A stretch of 64,000 nucleotides of DNA from Phycisphaeraceae bacterium (GCA_020639235.1 JACKHC010000001.1:1984001-2048000), one strand, 5' to 3'; shown: positions 18,297-27,491, counted from the stretch's first letter. Notes: a model not told the origin generated them from the sequence alone. Translations and numbers: made by a program.

Positions 18297-19918
18297 TGGA
18301 CGCCCTCCGAATGGGAGTCTGGGTCGGCCTGCGCCAGCACCGGCGCGGCGGGCTCGCGATGCATCGGCCACGCCTCATCACCGAGAATCGCCGTCACATA
18401 CGTCCGCGGCTCGTTGAGCTGCGCCGTGGCGTTGCTCGCGATGTCCATCATCGGGCCCGCCGCCAGCGCGTACGCGATGCTCGCGCCCGCCAGGAAAGTC
18501 GTGCCCACGACGGCCTGCGCCGGAACGGGAGTGACCCCCCACTTCGCGCCCTCGGGAAGATCGACGCCCGGCCCCTTGGGCGTCCCCCAGAAGGCGCCCG
18601 CCCACAGGCGGATCATCACGAAGAGCGTCATCGCGGCCGTAAAGAGCGTCGCGATCGCCAGCGGGGCGTTCCCCGTCGCGAAACCCTCACGCACGAGCAT
18701 CGCCTTGCCGTAGAAGCCCGAGAGCGGCGGGAACCCGATGAACGAGGCCGCGATCACGAAGCACAGCGCCGCGATCCCGGGAGCGCGGGTGGCCAGCCCC
18801 GAGAACTGCGTGGTGTCGTCGGTCGTGGTGATCGACTCGATCAGACCCGTCGCCAGGAACAGGGCGGCCATCAGGATCATCTCCTGCGTCATGTAGAAGA
18901 GCACGCCGGAGTACGCGTTGGGGGCGCCCGCGTTGATGCCGACCGAGATGCCGAAGATCAGATACCCGACATGCGCGATCAGGAGCATCGCCAGCGCCCG
19001 GCGCATCTGCCGCGTCGAGAGCGCGCCGAGTATCGCGATGATCATCGTGGCCCCGGCCCCGATACTCAGGATGACCGGCACGATGGAGTCATGCTGCAAC
19101 TGAGGAGACGCGAAAATACTCGGGAACAACCGAAGAATCGCGTACACCCCGACTTTCGACAGCAGCGCGCTGAACATCGCCACGATGGGCGTCGGCAGCG
19201 TGTGGTAGGTGTCGGGCAGCCAGAACCACAGCGGGAAGACGGCGGCCTTGAGCGCGAACACGAAGAGCAGCAGCACGCCGATCGCCTGGAACACCGGCGG
19301 CGGAGGATTGTCCGAAGCGGCGATGCGCGCCAGGTCCGCGATGTTGAGCGTGCCCACGACGCCGTAGATGAGCCCGGCGCCGAGCACGAAGATCGTCGAT
19401 CCCACCAGATTGATGAGGATGTACTTGTAGGCCTGGGCGATCTGCGGCCGAGTCCCGGCGAGGCACAGCATCGCGTACGACGCCATGAGCATGATCTCGA
19501 ACGACACGAACAGGTTGAAGAGATCGCCCGTCAGGAACGAGAAGTTCACGCCCATGATGAGCAGGTGGAACAGCGGATGGAACCACCCACGCTCGATGCG
19601 CCGGTCGAGCGTGCCGCAGGCATAGATGAAGCAGCCGATCGCGACGATCGACGCGACGCCCATGAGCAACCCGGATAGTTGGTCGTACACCAGCGCGATG
19701 CCGAATGGCGCGGGCCATCCGCCGGCGATGGAGGTCCAGAGCGAGTGCTCGCCCGTGCCGTGCAGCCCGAGCATCAGCAGCACATTCACGCCCAGAAGCG
19801 CGAACAGCGCCAGCCCGCCCAGGGCGCGCTGCGTGCGGATGTGCCCGCGCGTCGCGGTCGTGAGGATGCCCGCGACGAACGGGATGGCCACAATGAGTGC
19901 GATGAGGTTGTTGTTCAT
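18293..19918 (-). CDS. mrpD: Mrp-type Na+/H+ antiporter subunit MrpD
   Basis: A 541-residue polytopic membrane protein of the NuoL/M/N type. Clear MrpD segments are NLFVSFEIMLMASYAMLC (with the key Glu), AYKYILINLVGSTIFV, AVFPLWFWLPDTYHTLPTP (Lys and Pro of the proton channel) and FIGFPPLSGFYGKAMLVREGF. About 14 helices are followed by a soluble tail of about 50 residues. It is one of the two proton- or sodium-translocating subunits. It starts 26 bases after mrpA, leaving no room for the mrpC that normally lies between B and D. Confidence 0.94.
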   Translation of the reverse strand: MNNNLIALIVAIPFVAGILTTATRGHIRTQRALGGLALFALLGVNVLLMLGLHGTGEHSLWTSIAGGWPAPFGIALVYDQLSGLLMGVASIVAIGCFIYACGTLDRRIERGWFHPLFHLLIMGVNFSFLTGDLFNLFVSFEIMLMASYAMLCLAGTRPQIAQAYKYILINLVGSTIFVLGAGLIYGVVGTLNIADLARIAASDNPPPPVFQAIGVLLLFVFALKAAVFPLWFWLPDTYHTLPTPIVAMFSALLSKVGVYAILRLFPSIFASPQLQHDSIVPVILSIGAGATMIIAILGALSTRQMRRALAMLLIAHVGYLIFGISVGINAGAPNAYSGVLFYMTQEMILMAALFLATGLIESITTTDDTTQFSGLATRAPGIAALCFVIAASFIGFPPLSGFYGKAMLVREGFATGNAPLAIATLFTAAMTLFVMIRLWAGAFWGTPKGPGVDLPEGAKWGVTPVPAQAVVGTTFLAGASIAYALAAGPMMDIASNATAQLNEPRTYVTAILGDEAWPMHREPAAPVLAQADPDSHSEGVH

Positions 19919-19944
19919 ATCTCGTGCTCGACGCGCACCGGCGC

Positions 19945-22908
19945 TTAGTCGAGTTCCTCCTCAAAGCGATTGATGATTCCGGTGGAGCACCCGATCACGA
20001 CCAGCATCACACCCAGATCGAAGAACGCCGCCCCCGTAAAGTGGTACGGCTCGGACCCGAGGCGTGGCACATTGAAGTGCGGGAGCGTGAGGACCGAGTC
20101 GCCGCCCAGCAGCGGCGTGATCGCCGTGATCGCCGCGAACGACAGTCCGATCGCGACCAGCACGCCCGGCTTGACCGGGATGAGACGCTTGAGCGCGTGC
20201 GGGCCCTCGCTCATGCGATAGGCAACGATGCCCACCGAGGCGATCAGCCCCGCGATGAACCCGCCGCCCGGCTCGTTGTGGCCCTTGAAGAACACATACC
20301 CCGCGAACAGCAGCGTCAGCGGGAGAATCAGCGGCATCGAGGTCCGCAGGAGCGACGATCGCAGGTGCGGCTGCCGTGTCGGGATCAGGACCCGCTCCTG
20401 CCCGCCCTCGGCGATGAACGCCGGGCCCGCGAGCATGGCGAGCACGCCCATCATGGCGATGCCCAGCACGGTGATCTCGCCGAGCGTGTCGTATCCGCGA
20501 AAGTCCACAACGACGACATTGACGACATTCGTCCCCCCGCCGCCGCGCCCGTCCGTGGCGTCCGATCCCTTGTACGCGTGACGCTGGAACCACGCGCCGA
20601 GCCGCTCGTCGGGCTGCTCGGCGTGCGCGGTAAGCGCGGCGTCATGAACCACCGGGCCCGCCAGGTGCTCGTCGTGCGACTGGGCCTGCGCCGTCAGGAA
20701 CGCTTCACGCGACTGATCCGCCACCGCCCCGGAGTGGAGCATGATCCACCCGAGCGAGACACCCACCACCAGCGCGAACGCCAATCGCGGCGCACGAGCA
20801 ACAGGCCGGCTCTCCGACGGCTCCTCGGGGAGCAATCGAAGCACGAGCAGGAACAGCACGATCGAGATGATCTCGAACATCAACTGCGTCAGCGCGAGGT
20901 CCGGCGCCTGGTAGACGAGGTACATCCCCGTCACCGAAAAGCCGCACGCGCCCAGCGTCAGCACGCGCACCACGCGCGAGTTGATCCACGGGATCAGCAT
21001 CGCCGCGGCGCACATCAGGAAGGTCAGGAACAGCGCCGCCGTCACCAGCCCGACATCACCCCCCAGCAGCGGCGTCACACGGGGCCAGTTGAGCAGGCCC
21101 GACGCCGAACTCGCCCACGCCAGCGCACCGACGAGGGCCGCCAGAATCATGATGAGATACGTCCGCAGGTTGCCCGTCTGCATGGTGAAGAAGGCGCGGT
21201 AGCCGACCACCTCGCCCAGTCGCGTCGTCGCGGGGAAGAGCCGGTCGTGCGGATCGGCGAAGGTCGTGCGGAAGATGGGCGAGAGCCCGACCACAACGCC
21301 CAGACCAATCGCCGCCAGCGACAGGAACAGCGGCACCCCCGGATGCGAGAACGCATACACGATGGAGGGCAGGTGCTCGAAGTGCCCCGTGTGCGTTTCA
21401 ACCGGAGAAATCCATCCGCCGAACAATGGTGTCACAAACCCGCCGATGAACTGGAACGCGACGATGAACGCCGCGGGCCACCAGATGCACGAGCCCCAGA
21501 ATCCGTGCTCGTGGGCGTGATGATGATCGTGGTCGTCGTGCGCATGCCCGTGGTGTGCCGGCGCCATGAAAGTGCGGAGGAAGCGGACGAAGATCGCCAC
21601 ATTGCATGCCGCCGTAAGCACCGTCATCGCCGCGACGATCCAGTACGCGCTCTGCTCCCTCGCAGCGTCGTACACCTGGTACAGGAAGGTCTCCTTGGCG
21701 ATGAACGACAGCGTGAGCGGCCCGCCCGCCATGGCGTAGCACGCCAGCAGGCAGATCATCGCCAGATGGAAGTGCGACTTGAGCAGGCCCGACAACTGCG
21801 AGAGATACTTCCGCCCCGCGATGTGCATGATCGCGCCGGCGATGATGAACAGCGGCGCCTTGTACAGCGCGTGGTTCAGAATCTGCATCACCGGCCAGGA
21901 CAGAACCGCCTCGTGATGGTGCTGCACCGCGCCCACGCCGTACATGCACACAAGCAGACCCAACTGGCTCACGGTCGTGTACGCGAAGATCCGCTTGAGC
22001 TCGTCGGCACGCAGCGCGAGGTACCCGCCCAGTAGCATGGTGATCGCGCCGAATCCCGCAAGCGTCATGGGCCAGTACGCCAGCGCCTCGTGCGACGCCC
22101 CGAGCATCGGGAACAGCCGGGCGAAGAGGTACACGCCCGCCTTGACCATCGTCGCCGAGTGCAGATACGCGCTGACGGGCGTCGGGGCCGCCATCGCGCC
22201 GGGGAGCCAGAAGTGGAGCGGCCATTGGGCGCTCTTGGCGCCCGCGCCGAGCACGATCAAACCAAATGCGAGCGGGAGCAGCCCCGGATTGGGCAGCTCA
22301 ACCCCGCCATGCATCACATGCGCCAGTTCCGAGAACGACCACGCGCCCGTCGCCGATCCCAGTGCGCAGAGCCCGCCCAAGAGCGCCATGCCGCCGAGGC
22401 CGGTCACGGTGAGCGCCTGCAGCGCCAGCCGAACGGCCCGCGGGTTATTGCGGTCCCAACCGATGAGCAGGAACGACGAGATCGATGTCATTTCCCAGAA
22501 AAGGAAGAGCGCCAGAAAGTTGTCGGACAGCACCAGCCCGAGCATCGCCGTGGCGAAGAGCCCGAGCATGGGATAGAAGCGGGCGAGGTCGTTCTCATTC
22601 CGCCCGAAGTAGCCGCGGGCGTACAGGACGATCAGCGCGCCGATGCCCGCGATGAGCAGCGCAAAGAACATGCCCAGCGGATCGGTGACAAACGAGAAAC
22701 TCAGGTTCAGCTGCTCGACAAAGGGCCGCGAGTGGGCCGTGTTGCTGACGCCGTTGCTCAGGAGGATGACGATCGCCAGCGCCGGGCCCGCCAGCGCGGT
22801 CGCGACGCGCGTCGTAATCAGCCGACGCGGGAGGAACATCGTCACCACGCCCGTGATGACGGGCGCGAGCACGGCGGCAAAGAGAAGCCAGAAGGCCGGG
22901 TCGTTCAT
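19945..22908 (-). CDS. mrpA: Mrp-type Na+/H+ antiporter subunit A fused to subunit B (MrpAB)
   Basis: A 987-residue membrane protein. The NuoL-like part has SDNFLALFLFWEMTSISSFLLIG, LPGAMAAPTPVSAYLHSATMVKAG (channel Lys) and YTTVSQLG. A His-rich cytoplasmic stretch (repeated HD/HH, around residues 455-475) is unusual. After the MrpA C-terminal helices (APDLALTQLMFEIISI) an MrpB domain occupies about the last 200 residues, with FFKGHNEPGGGFIAGLI and ending DLGVMLVVIGCSTGI. MrpA-MrpB fusions are known. It is the largest subunit of the Mrp antiporter and first gene of the mrp run. Confidence 0.94.
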   Translation of the reverse strand: MNDPAFWLLFAAVLAPVITGVVTMFLPRRLITTRVATALAGPALAIVILLSNGVSNTAHSRPFVEQLNLSFSFVTDPLGMFFALLIAGIGALIVLYARGYFGRNENDLARFYPMLGLFATAMLGLVLSDNFLALFLFWEMTSISSFLLIGWDRNNPRAVRLALQALTVTGLGGMALLGGLCALGSATGAWSFSELAHVMHGGVELPNPGLLPLAFGLIVLGAGAKSAQWPLHFWLPGAMAAPTPVSAYLHSATMVKAGVYLFARLFPMLGASHEALAYWPMTLAGFGAITMLLGGYLALRADELKRIFAYTTVSQLGLLVCMYGVGAVQHHHEAVLSWPVMQILNHALYKAPLFIIAGAIMHIAGRKYLSQLSGLLKSHFHLAMICLLACYAMAGGPLTLSFIAKETFLYQVYDAAREQSAYWIVAAMTVLTAACNVAIFVRFLRTFMAPAHHGHAHDDHDHHHAHEHGFWGSCIWWPAAFIVAFQFIGGFVTPLFGGWISPVETHTGHFEHLPSIVYAFSHPGVPLFLSLAAIGLGVVVGLSPIFRTTFADPHDRLFPATTRLGEVVGYRAFFTMQTGNLRTYLIMILAALVGALAWASSASGLLNWPRVTPLLGGDVGLVTAALFLTFLMCAAAMLIPWINSRVVRVLTLGACGFSVTGMYLVYQAPDLALTQLMFEIISIVLFLLVLRLLPEEPSESRPVARAPRLAFALVVGVSLGWIMLHSGAVADQSREAFLTAQAQSHDEHLAGPVVHDAALTAHAEQPDERLGAWFQRHAYKGSDATDGRGGGGTNVVNVVVVDFRGYDTLGEITVLGIAMMGVLAMLAGPAFIAEGGQERVLIPTRQPHLRSSLLRTSMPLILPLTLLFAGYVFFKGHNEPGGGFIAGLIASVGIVAYRMSEGPHALKRLIPVKPGVLVAIGLSFAAITAITPLLGGDSVLTLPHFNVPRLGSEPYHFTGAAFFDLGVMLVVIGCSTGIINRFEEELD

Positions 22909-23033
22909 ATCTGCGGCTCTCTGAATAGAGGGACCATGTCACCCCGCCGAGGGTCGGCGGCTCGGGGTTCTATCGGCCCTTTGGGGGCGTCGGGTTTGCT
23001 CGCGGGGGGAGCGATTCGCCGGAAACCGCCCCG

Positions 23034-24344
23034 TCAGGCGTCTTTTTGCGTCTCTCCCGACCGAACCAGGGCCAGTTTCAGCAGCGCGGGCCCGGCAATC
23101 TCGTTGCAGGTAATCGCCGCCAGCAGCAGCGTAAAGACCTTATCGGAGATGTCCGGGAGGCCCGAAAGGGTCTCCTTCACCGCGTACGCCAGCGCGATCG
23201 AGACCCCCGCCTGAGGCAGATACCCCAGCGGGAGCCAGGCCGAACGGAGCCCCGTCAGGCGGGCGCCGGCAGTCGTGCCCCCCCAGATCGTCGCGGTCCG
23301 CGTCCCCACCAGCACCAGCGCCATCGGCCAGGTAAGGGCCAGCGCCTCGGGATTGATCTTAGCCCCGGCCAGCGCGAAGAAGATGCAGTACACCGGCACG
23401 GAGAGTTCCTCGACGGTATCAAAGAGCGCCTCGGCGTCGTGCTCGCGCGCATTGAGCACCAGCATCCCGGCGGTCAGCGCCACAAGCAGCGGCTCCAGGT
23501 GGAGCGACTCGCTGACCACCGCGATCCCGAAACAGGTGAACACCACCAGCAAGGGAATTTGCACGCGCACCCGGCGCAGCCACACCGCCAGGACGAACCC
23601 CACGCCCGCGCCCATGGCCAGCGAACCAAGCAGGTGCACCGCGATCGTCTTGAGCGTCGAAGCGCTGACGAGCGACCGCGTCGACTCGGGGTCGATGACG
23701 CCCGTCGCCACCGACACCACCACCGCGAAAATCACGATCAGCACCAGGTCCTTGCACACCGTCACGGCGAGCGTCATGCCCGCGACCGGGCCCTCGGCAC
23801 GCGTCTCGGTCAGCACCGCGATCACCGCCGCCGGAGAACTCAAACAGCACACCGACGCGACGAGCAGCGCGATGATGAGCAACTGGGCATTGGAGCCGAA
23901 GTCGACGCCCGTCACCAGATGCGGGAGCGTGAGATAGGCCACCGCCACCACGCCGGTCATCACCGCGACGATCTGCATCACCAGAATCGCCGAGATCGTC
24001 CGCGCCGATTTGCGCAGCAGCGCTAAGTGAATCTCGCCCCCCGCGGTAAGCGCGATGAGCGAGATCGCAAAGTCGTTGATGAGACGGAGGTAATCGAGCT
24101 GCTCGTGCGTGATCGCCTGCAAGCCGTACGGCCCGGCGAACAGGCCGAAGATGAGGTACCCCGTGATCTTGGGCAACGTGATGAGCGCCACGAGCCGGCC
24201 CGTGAACCACGCGCCCAGCAGGAGCGTCCCGATCGCGGCGCCCGAAGCCAGCAGCCCGTCCGACGCCTCGGCCTGGCGGTGCGCCAGCAGCGCGATGAGG
24301 ATCACCGCCGCGATCGACAGGATGAGACGCACCGCGCGGCTCAT
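23034..24344 (-). CDS. Cation/proton antiporter, CPA2 (KefB-like) membrane domain
   Basis: A 436-residue protein with about 12-13 membrane helices and no C-terminal RCK/TrkA domain. Typical CPA2 features are LPKITGYLIFGLFAGPYGL in the N-terminal third, CCLSSPAAVIAVLTET in the core, and a final helix pair LPQAGVSIALAYAVKE. Such proteins exchange Na+ or K+ for H+ across the inner membrane; substrate cannot be read from sequence. The ATG overlaps the stop of the preceding antiporter-like gene (ATGA). The mrp run starts 125 bases downstream, so all may serve pH and salt balance. Confidence 0.88.
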   Translation of the reverse strand: MSRAVRLILSIAAVILIALLAHRQAEASDGLLASGAAIGTLLLGAWFTGRLVALITLPKITGYLIFGLFAGPYGLQAITHEQLDYLRLINDFAISLIALTAGGEIHLALLRKSARTISAILVMQIVAVMTGVVAVAYLTLPHLVTGVDFGSNAQLLIIALLVASVCCLSSPAAVIAVLTETRAEGPVAGMTLAVTVCKDLVLIVIFAVVVSVATGVIDPESTRSLVSASTLKTIAVHLLGSLAMGAGVGFVLAVWLRRVRVQIPLLVVFTCFGIAVVSESLHLEPLLVALTAGMLVLNAREHDAEALFDTVEELSVPVYCIFFALAGAKINPEALALTWPMALVLVGTRTATIWGGTTAGARLTGLRSAWLPLGYLPQAGVSIALAYAVKETLSGLPDISDKVFTLLLAAITCNEIAGPALLKLALVRSGETQKDA

Positions 24345-25558
24345 GCCGCCACCGCCTTGGTCGCGCCGACACGGCGGGCGCCCATCGCTGTCAGCGTGAT
24401 CGAGACGACCTCGGCCAGCAGGCCCGAGATGAGGAGCACCGCCAGCACGCGGTTGTTGGTCGCAGAAGGATCGAGCAGCACGAGCGACACACCCAACGCG
24501 ATCGCCACGGGCGAGACGCGGATCGGCGCGAGGTACAGGGGCGACGACGCCGGCAGCCGCTGTCCGGGCGCATCATCCGAGAACCTGATCGCCAGCGAGA
24601 GCGTGACCGGCTTGAGGAGCAGGCGCATCGCGGTCAGCAGGAAGACCAGCACAAGCCCGCCCAGCCCGATGCGGATGTCGATGAGGATGCCCGCGGTCAG
24701 CCCGAAAAGCGCGGCTACCACATGCTCGCCCCGCAGGATGAACGCCTCGAAGGACCGCAGCCCCTTGCCGGGCATGTTGGCGATGGCGACGCCCGTGAGC
24801 AACGCAGCAAACAGCGGCGAGAGGTGAATCTCCGCGGCGGTGCCGGCGGCCAGTCCGACCGCGCCGAGGAACACGCACAACTGATCGCCCCGCTTGCCCG
24901 AGGTAATCGAGATGGCAAACTTCAATAGCAGCGCCGCGGTCGCCGCAACGACCAGAACGGTCGCCCCGGAAACCGCCGTCGCCAGCGGTGTCACGGTCGT
25001 GGAAATAATCGACGCGACGCCGACGGCGATAATCGCGGCGATGGCGAGCAATCCGCCGGATGCTCGGATCACGATCGCCAGCCGGTGCGCTTCGGCGGTG
25101 GAAGCCACGCGGGCGGAGCGCGTCTCCATCGCCCACCCCAACGCGGCGGCGGCGATGAGCGCCACGACCGCGCTCGGCGGACGCCCGGGAGCGAGCCACC
25201 TCGACAGTGCCAAATATGCGAGCGGCGCGATGACCATCGCGGTGATGAGCGTGTCCAGCGCGACGATCGTCCAGATGCGGCGCGAGACGAGCCTCAGGAG
25301 CGAGGTCCGGGCCTGCGCGCCCACCATCACGCCGATCCACCCCAATCCCAGCACCGCCAACGGCTTGGCATAGGTGATCGGCTGCGCGGGGATGAGTGCG
25401 GTCACGGTCGGCCCGAGCAGGATGCCCACGACAACCGAGCCCCACACGGCGATGAAAGTATTGACCGCGGAGCGCGAGCGCGTGGGGCGGAAGCGTCTGG
25501 GGCTGGCGGCAACAAGAGCCAGAGCCGCGAGCGTCAGGATGACGAGGAAGGCCTGCAT
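24341..25558 (-). CDS. Antiporter-like polytopic membrane protein
   Basis: A 405-residue protein with about 12 predicted membrane helices, weakly resembling the Na+/H+ exchanger domain. Recognisable points are NTFIAVWGSVVVGILLGPTV near the N-terminus, an acidic residue in VALDTLITAMVIAPL, HLSPLFAALLTGVAIANM and GLTAGILIDIRIGLGGLV. It lacks a cytosolic regulatory domain. It sits between the PII-like gene and a CPA2 antiporter and overlaps the latter by four bases, so the two membrane proteins may act together. I assign the family from fold and context rather than a decisive motif. Confidence 0.7.
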   Translation of the reverse strand: MQAFLVILTLAALALVAASPRRFRPTRSRSAVNTFIAVWGSVVVGILLGPTVTALIPAQPITYAKPLAVLGLGWIGVMVGAQARTSLLRLVSRRIWTIVALDTLITAMVIAPLAYLALSRWLAPGRPPSAVVALIAAAALGWAMETRSARVASTAEAHRLAIVIRASGGLLAIAAIIAVGVASIISTTVTPLATAVSGATVLVVAATAALLLKFAISITSGKRGDQLCVFLGAVGLAAGTAAEIHLSPLFAALLTGVAIANMPGKGLRSFEAFILRGEHVVAALFGLTAGILIDIRIGLGGLVLVFLLTAMRLLLKPVTLSLAIRFSDDAPGQRLPASSPLYLAPIRVSPVAIALGVSLVLLDPSATNNRVLAVLLISGLLAEVVSITLTAMGARRVGATKAVAA

Positions 25559-25578
25559 CCGTTGGTCACACTACCGGG

Positions 25579-25917
25579 TTAGGACCGCATACCCTGGGCG
25601 CGACTCACGGGAACCGTGAACCCGATCGGGCGGTCGGCAGGTTTGAGTTCGGTCTCGAAGAACCTGAAAACGCGGTCGGCCGCGCCCGCTGTCGTCAGCG
25701 AGAAGCACATCCGCGACCCGGTCACATCCGGTAGCAGCGACGCCAGACCCGAGTACACCGGCATCTCCTCGCGAATGAGCGCCATCAGACCGCGCGCCTC
25801 GACAAAGGTCGCCGCCAGCCCGACATCCAGCAATCCCGTCACGGCGTGGTCCATCTGCTCCGGGCGGGTCACGATCAGGATCAGCAGCACATGCTCCGCC
25901 GAAGATTGCTCAGTCAT
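25579..25917 (-). CDS. PII-like signalling protein
   Basis: A 112-residue cytoplasmic protein with the ferredoxin-like layout of PII trimers. It has a first strand HVLLILIVTR, then a Gly-rich turn with VEARGLMALIREEMP, a strand RMCFSLTT, a helix and a final segment IGFTVPVSRAQG. It lacks the canonical uridylylated T-loop Tyr pattern of GlnB/GlnK, so it belongs to the broader PII-like group, which often binds nucleotides and gates neighbouring transporters. The start overlaps the stop of the EIIA-like gene by eight bases. The target is presumably one of the next two antiporter-like proteins. Confidence 0.75.
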   Translation of the reverse strand: MTEQSSAEHVLLILIVTRPEQMDHAVTGLLDVGLAATFVEARGLMALIREEMPVYSGLASLLPDVTGSRMCFSLTTAGAADRVFRFFETELKPADRPIGFTVPVSRAQGMRS

Positions 25918-26371
25918 GCGACTCGTCCTCCCGGAGCAAGGCCGCGCGGAGTTCCTCGCCGTCTTCGGCGGCCCGGAGCCGCCCCAGCGCGCCCGGCGCC
26001 CGGATGATGCGGGCCAATCGGGCGAGCAGCCGGACATGGCGCCACGGCTCCTCGGACGAGCCGAACATCGTGAAGATCAGGTCCGGGCGCGAGGAAGCGT
26101 TGAACTCGACGGGAGTGCGCCAGCGGGTGACGATGAGCGCGGTCGTCGCGATGCGGGGGTCGATCGCGTGGGGAAAGGCGACGCCCTCCGGAACCGAAGT
26201 GGACGATTTCGACTCACGCTGGATCAGCAACGCCAGAAGCTCATCGGCCGAAATGCTCGGAATGAGCGCCCGATGGGCATGCTCCGCAGCGGTGCGGAGA
26301 GCGTCGTCGCGCGATGCCGGCCCGGGGAGGACAAGCGTGGCGCCGGGCTGGAGGAGGGGCGTGAGGGACAT
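25910..26371 (-). CDS. PTS EIIA type-2 domain protein (PtsN-like)
   Basis: A 153-residue soluble protein consisting of a single fructose/mannitol-type EIIA domain. The phosphorylatable His is in GVAFPHAIDPR, preceded by LIQRESKSSTSVPEG. The strand LIFTMFGSSEE and helix HVRLLARLARIIR match the domain end. In PtsN-type systems the phosphorylation state regulates K+ transport. Here the gene heads a run with a PII-like gene and two antiporters, so a regulatory role on ion exchange is a reasonable inference. It is not accompanied by EIIB or EIIC. Confidence 0.82.
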   Translation of the reverse strand: MSLTPLLQPGATLVLPGPASRDDALRTAAEHAHRALIPSISADELLALLIQRESKSSTSVPEGVAFPHAIDPRIATTALIVTRWRTPVEFNASSRPDLIFTMFGSSEEPWRHVRLLARLARIIRAPGALGRLRAAEDGEELRAALLREDESHD

Positions 26372-26499
26372 TTCAGGGTGGGACGATACCGCGACACGCC
26401 CCGATGGGGAATAATGAAAGGAACCGCGGCGGATGCCGAGTAAGGGTGTTGTCGGGTCGGTGGTCGGCCCGGCGGATGGAAAGGCGGGAGGTGGCGGCG

Positions 26500-26724
26500 A
26501 TGGAACAAGTCTTCGAGGCGGCTGCGGACAACCTGGTCTGGGTGCTCTTGGCGAGCGTCATCGTCGTCGGGATCGTTGGTTCGACGCTCCGCGAGATCGT
26601 CAAGACCAAGTCGCGCGAGCGGACCCGCCGGGAGATCGCGGCGTACATCGCCGAGGGTTCCATGACACCCGAGCAGGGCGAACGACTCATGGCCGCCGGG
26701 CGGTCCAAGTGGGAGGATGCATGA
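26500..26724 (+). CDS. Small single-span membrane protein, first of a tandem pair
   Basis: A 74-residue protein starting at the ATG at 26500 behind GGGAGG. One membrane helix (about residues 11-28, LVWVLLASVIVVGIVG) is followed by a basic stretch and the motif RERTRREIAAYIAEGSMTP, then EQGERLMAAG. The next gene encodes the same arrangement. The C-terminal motif is reminiscent of SHOCT-like oligomerisation tails, but I cannot assign a function. The stop codon overlaps the start of the second copy. Confidence 0.75.
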   Translation: MEQVFEAAADNLVWVLLASVIVVGIVGSTLREIVKTKSRERTRREIAAYIAEGSMTPEQGERLMAAGRSKWEDA

Positions 26725-27002
26725 TGACAGTCGAGATACTCGCCACCGACTTTACCGATGCGGTAATCCGGATGTTCGATCGGGGCACGATTATCCCCAT
26801 TCTGGGGATATTGCTCGGGTGCTCTGTCGCGATGATCGCGATCGTCGCGGGCGCGATGCGTCAGGCGTCGCAGACCAAGGCGCGCGAGAGGACCCGGTCC
26901 GAAATCGCGGCGTACATCGCCGAGGGCTCCATGACACCCGAAGAAGGCGAGCGCCTGCTCAACGCCGGCGCGAAGAACTCGGGCAAGGGCTGCTGCGGCT
27001 GA
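26721..27002 (+). CDS. Small single-span membrane protein, second of a tandem pair
   Basis: A 93-residue protein whose ATG at 26721 overlaps the upstream stop (ATGA); a second ATG at 26724 is also possible. A membrane helix at about residues 24-46 (IIPILGILLGCSVAMIAIV) is followed by ARERTRSEIAAYIAEGSMTP and EEGERLLNAG, nearly identical to its neighbour. It ends in GKGCCG, a Cys pair absent from the first copy. The two arose by duplication and probably act as partners. Function is unknown. Confidence 0.75.
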   Translation: MMTVEILATDFTDAVIRMFDRGTIIPILGILLGCSVAMIAIVAGAMRQASQTKARERTRSEIAAYIAEGSMTPEEGERLLNAGAKNSGKGCCG

Positions 27003-27491
27003 TCACGCAAACAAATCGATCGCCGAACCCACATTCGTGATCGAGCGGATCAGGTAGGTCTGCACCGCGCGCTCCACGGCCCGGTTGAACTCCGATTGTG
27101 ACACATCGCCGATCTTCGGCATGTCGTACAAGTCGCGCGTATCGTGGTGACGCTGGATGTGGCCGCAGCCCGGGCGCTCATAGGCGACCGGCGAACAGCC
27201 GTGGCGATGATCGCTCCCCCGGCACGACTCGAACCGGTCGTGCTCCCGGAGATTCTGCGCATCGAGGTATTCGTCGTACCGGAGGCGGGGCGGGCGCGCC
27301 GAGCACGCATCGTCGCGCCGGCAGTAGTCCCGGTGATCGTCGCAGTCGCGCCGATGGTCGGCGTGCTCGGGGCGATGCAAGGCACCCGCATCGGCGTGGT
27401 GGCCCGGATGGTGGGAGTGCTGGGCATTGGGATGTGCGCCCCGGGAGGGCCACAACATGAACGATGCGGAGTCGAGCGGGCTGATCTTCAT
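27003..27491 (-). CDS. Possible His/Arg/Asp-rich protein of unknown function
   Basis: An open frame of up to 162 residues on the minus strand, with alternative starts at 27491 and 27458 and no good ribosome site. The first two thirds are low complexity: His, Asp, Arg and Cys recur in pairs. Only the last 38 residues (from MPKIGDVSQSEFNRAV to GSAIDLFA) look like an ordinary helical domain. The composition could reflect metal binding, or it could be a chance frame in GC-rich DNA; an overlapping plus-strand frame at 27144-27539 is less convincing. I list it as tentative so that this 500-base stretch is not left blank. Confidence 0.4.
   Translation of the reverse strand: MKISPLDSASFMLWPSRGAHPNAQHSHHPGHHADAGALHRPEHADHRRDCDDHRDYCRRDDACSARPPRLRYDEYLDAQNLREHDRFESCRGSDHRHGCSPVAYERPGCGHIQRHHDTRDLYDMPKIGDVSQSEFNRAVERAVQTYLIRSITNVGSAIDLFA

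Noticed and set aside
19924..22035. Open frame of 703 codons on the plus strand
   Set aside because: It is antisense to mrpA, very rich in Arg, His and Gln, and a typical shadow in GC-rich DNA.
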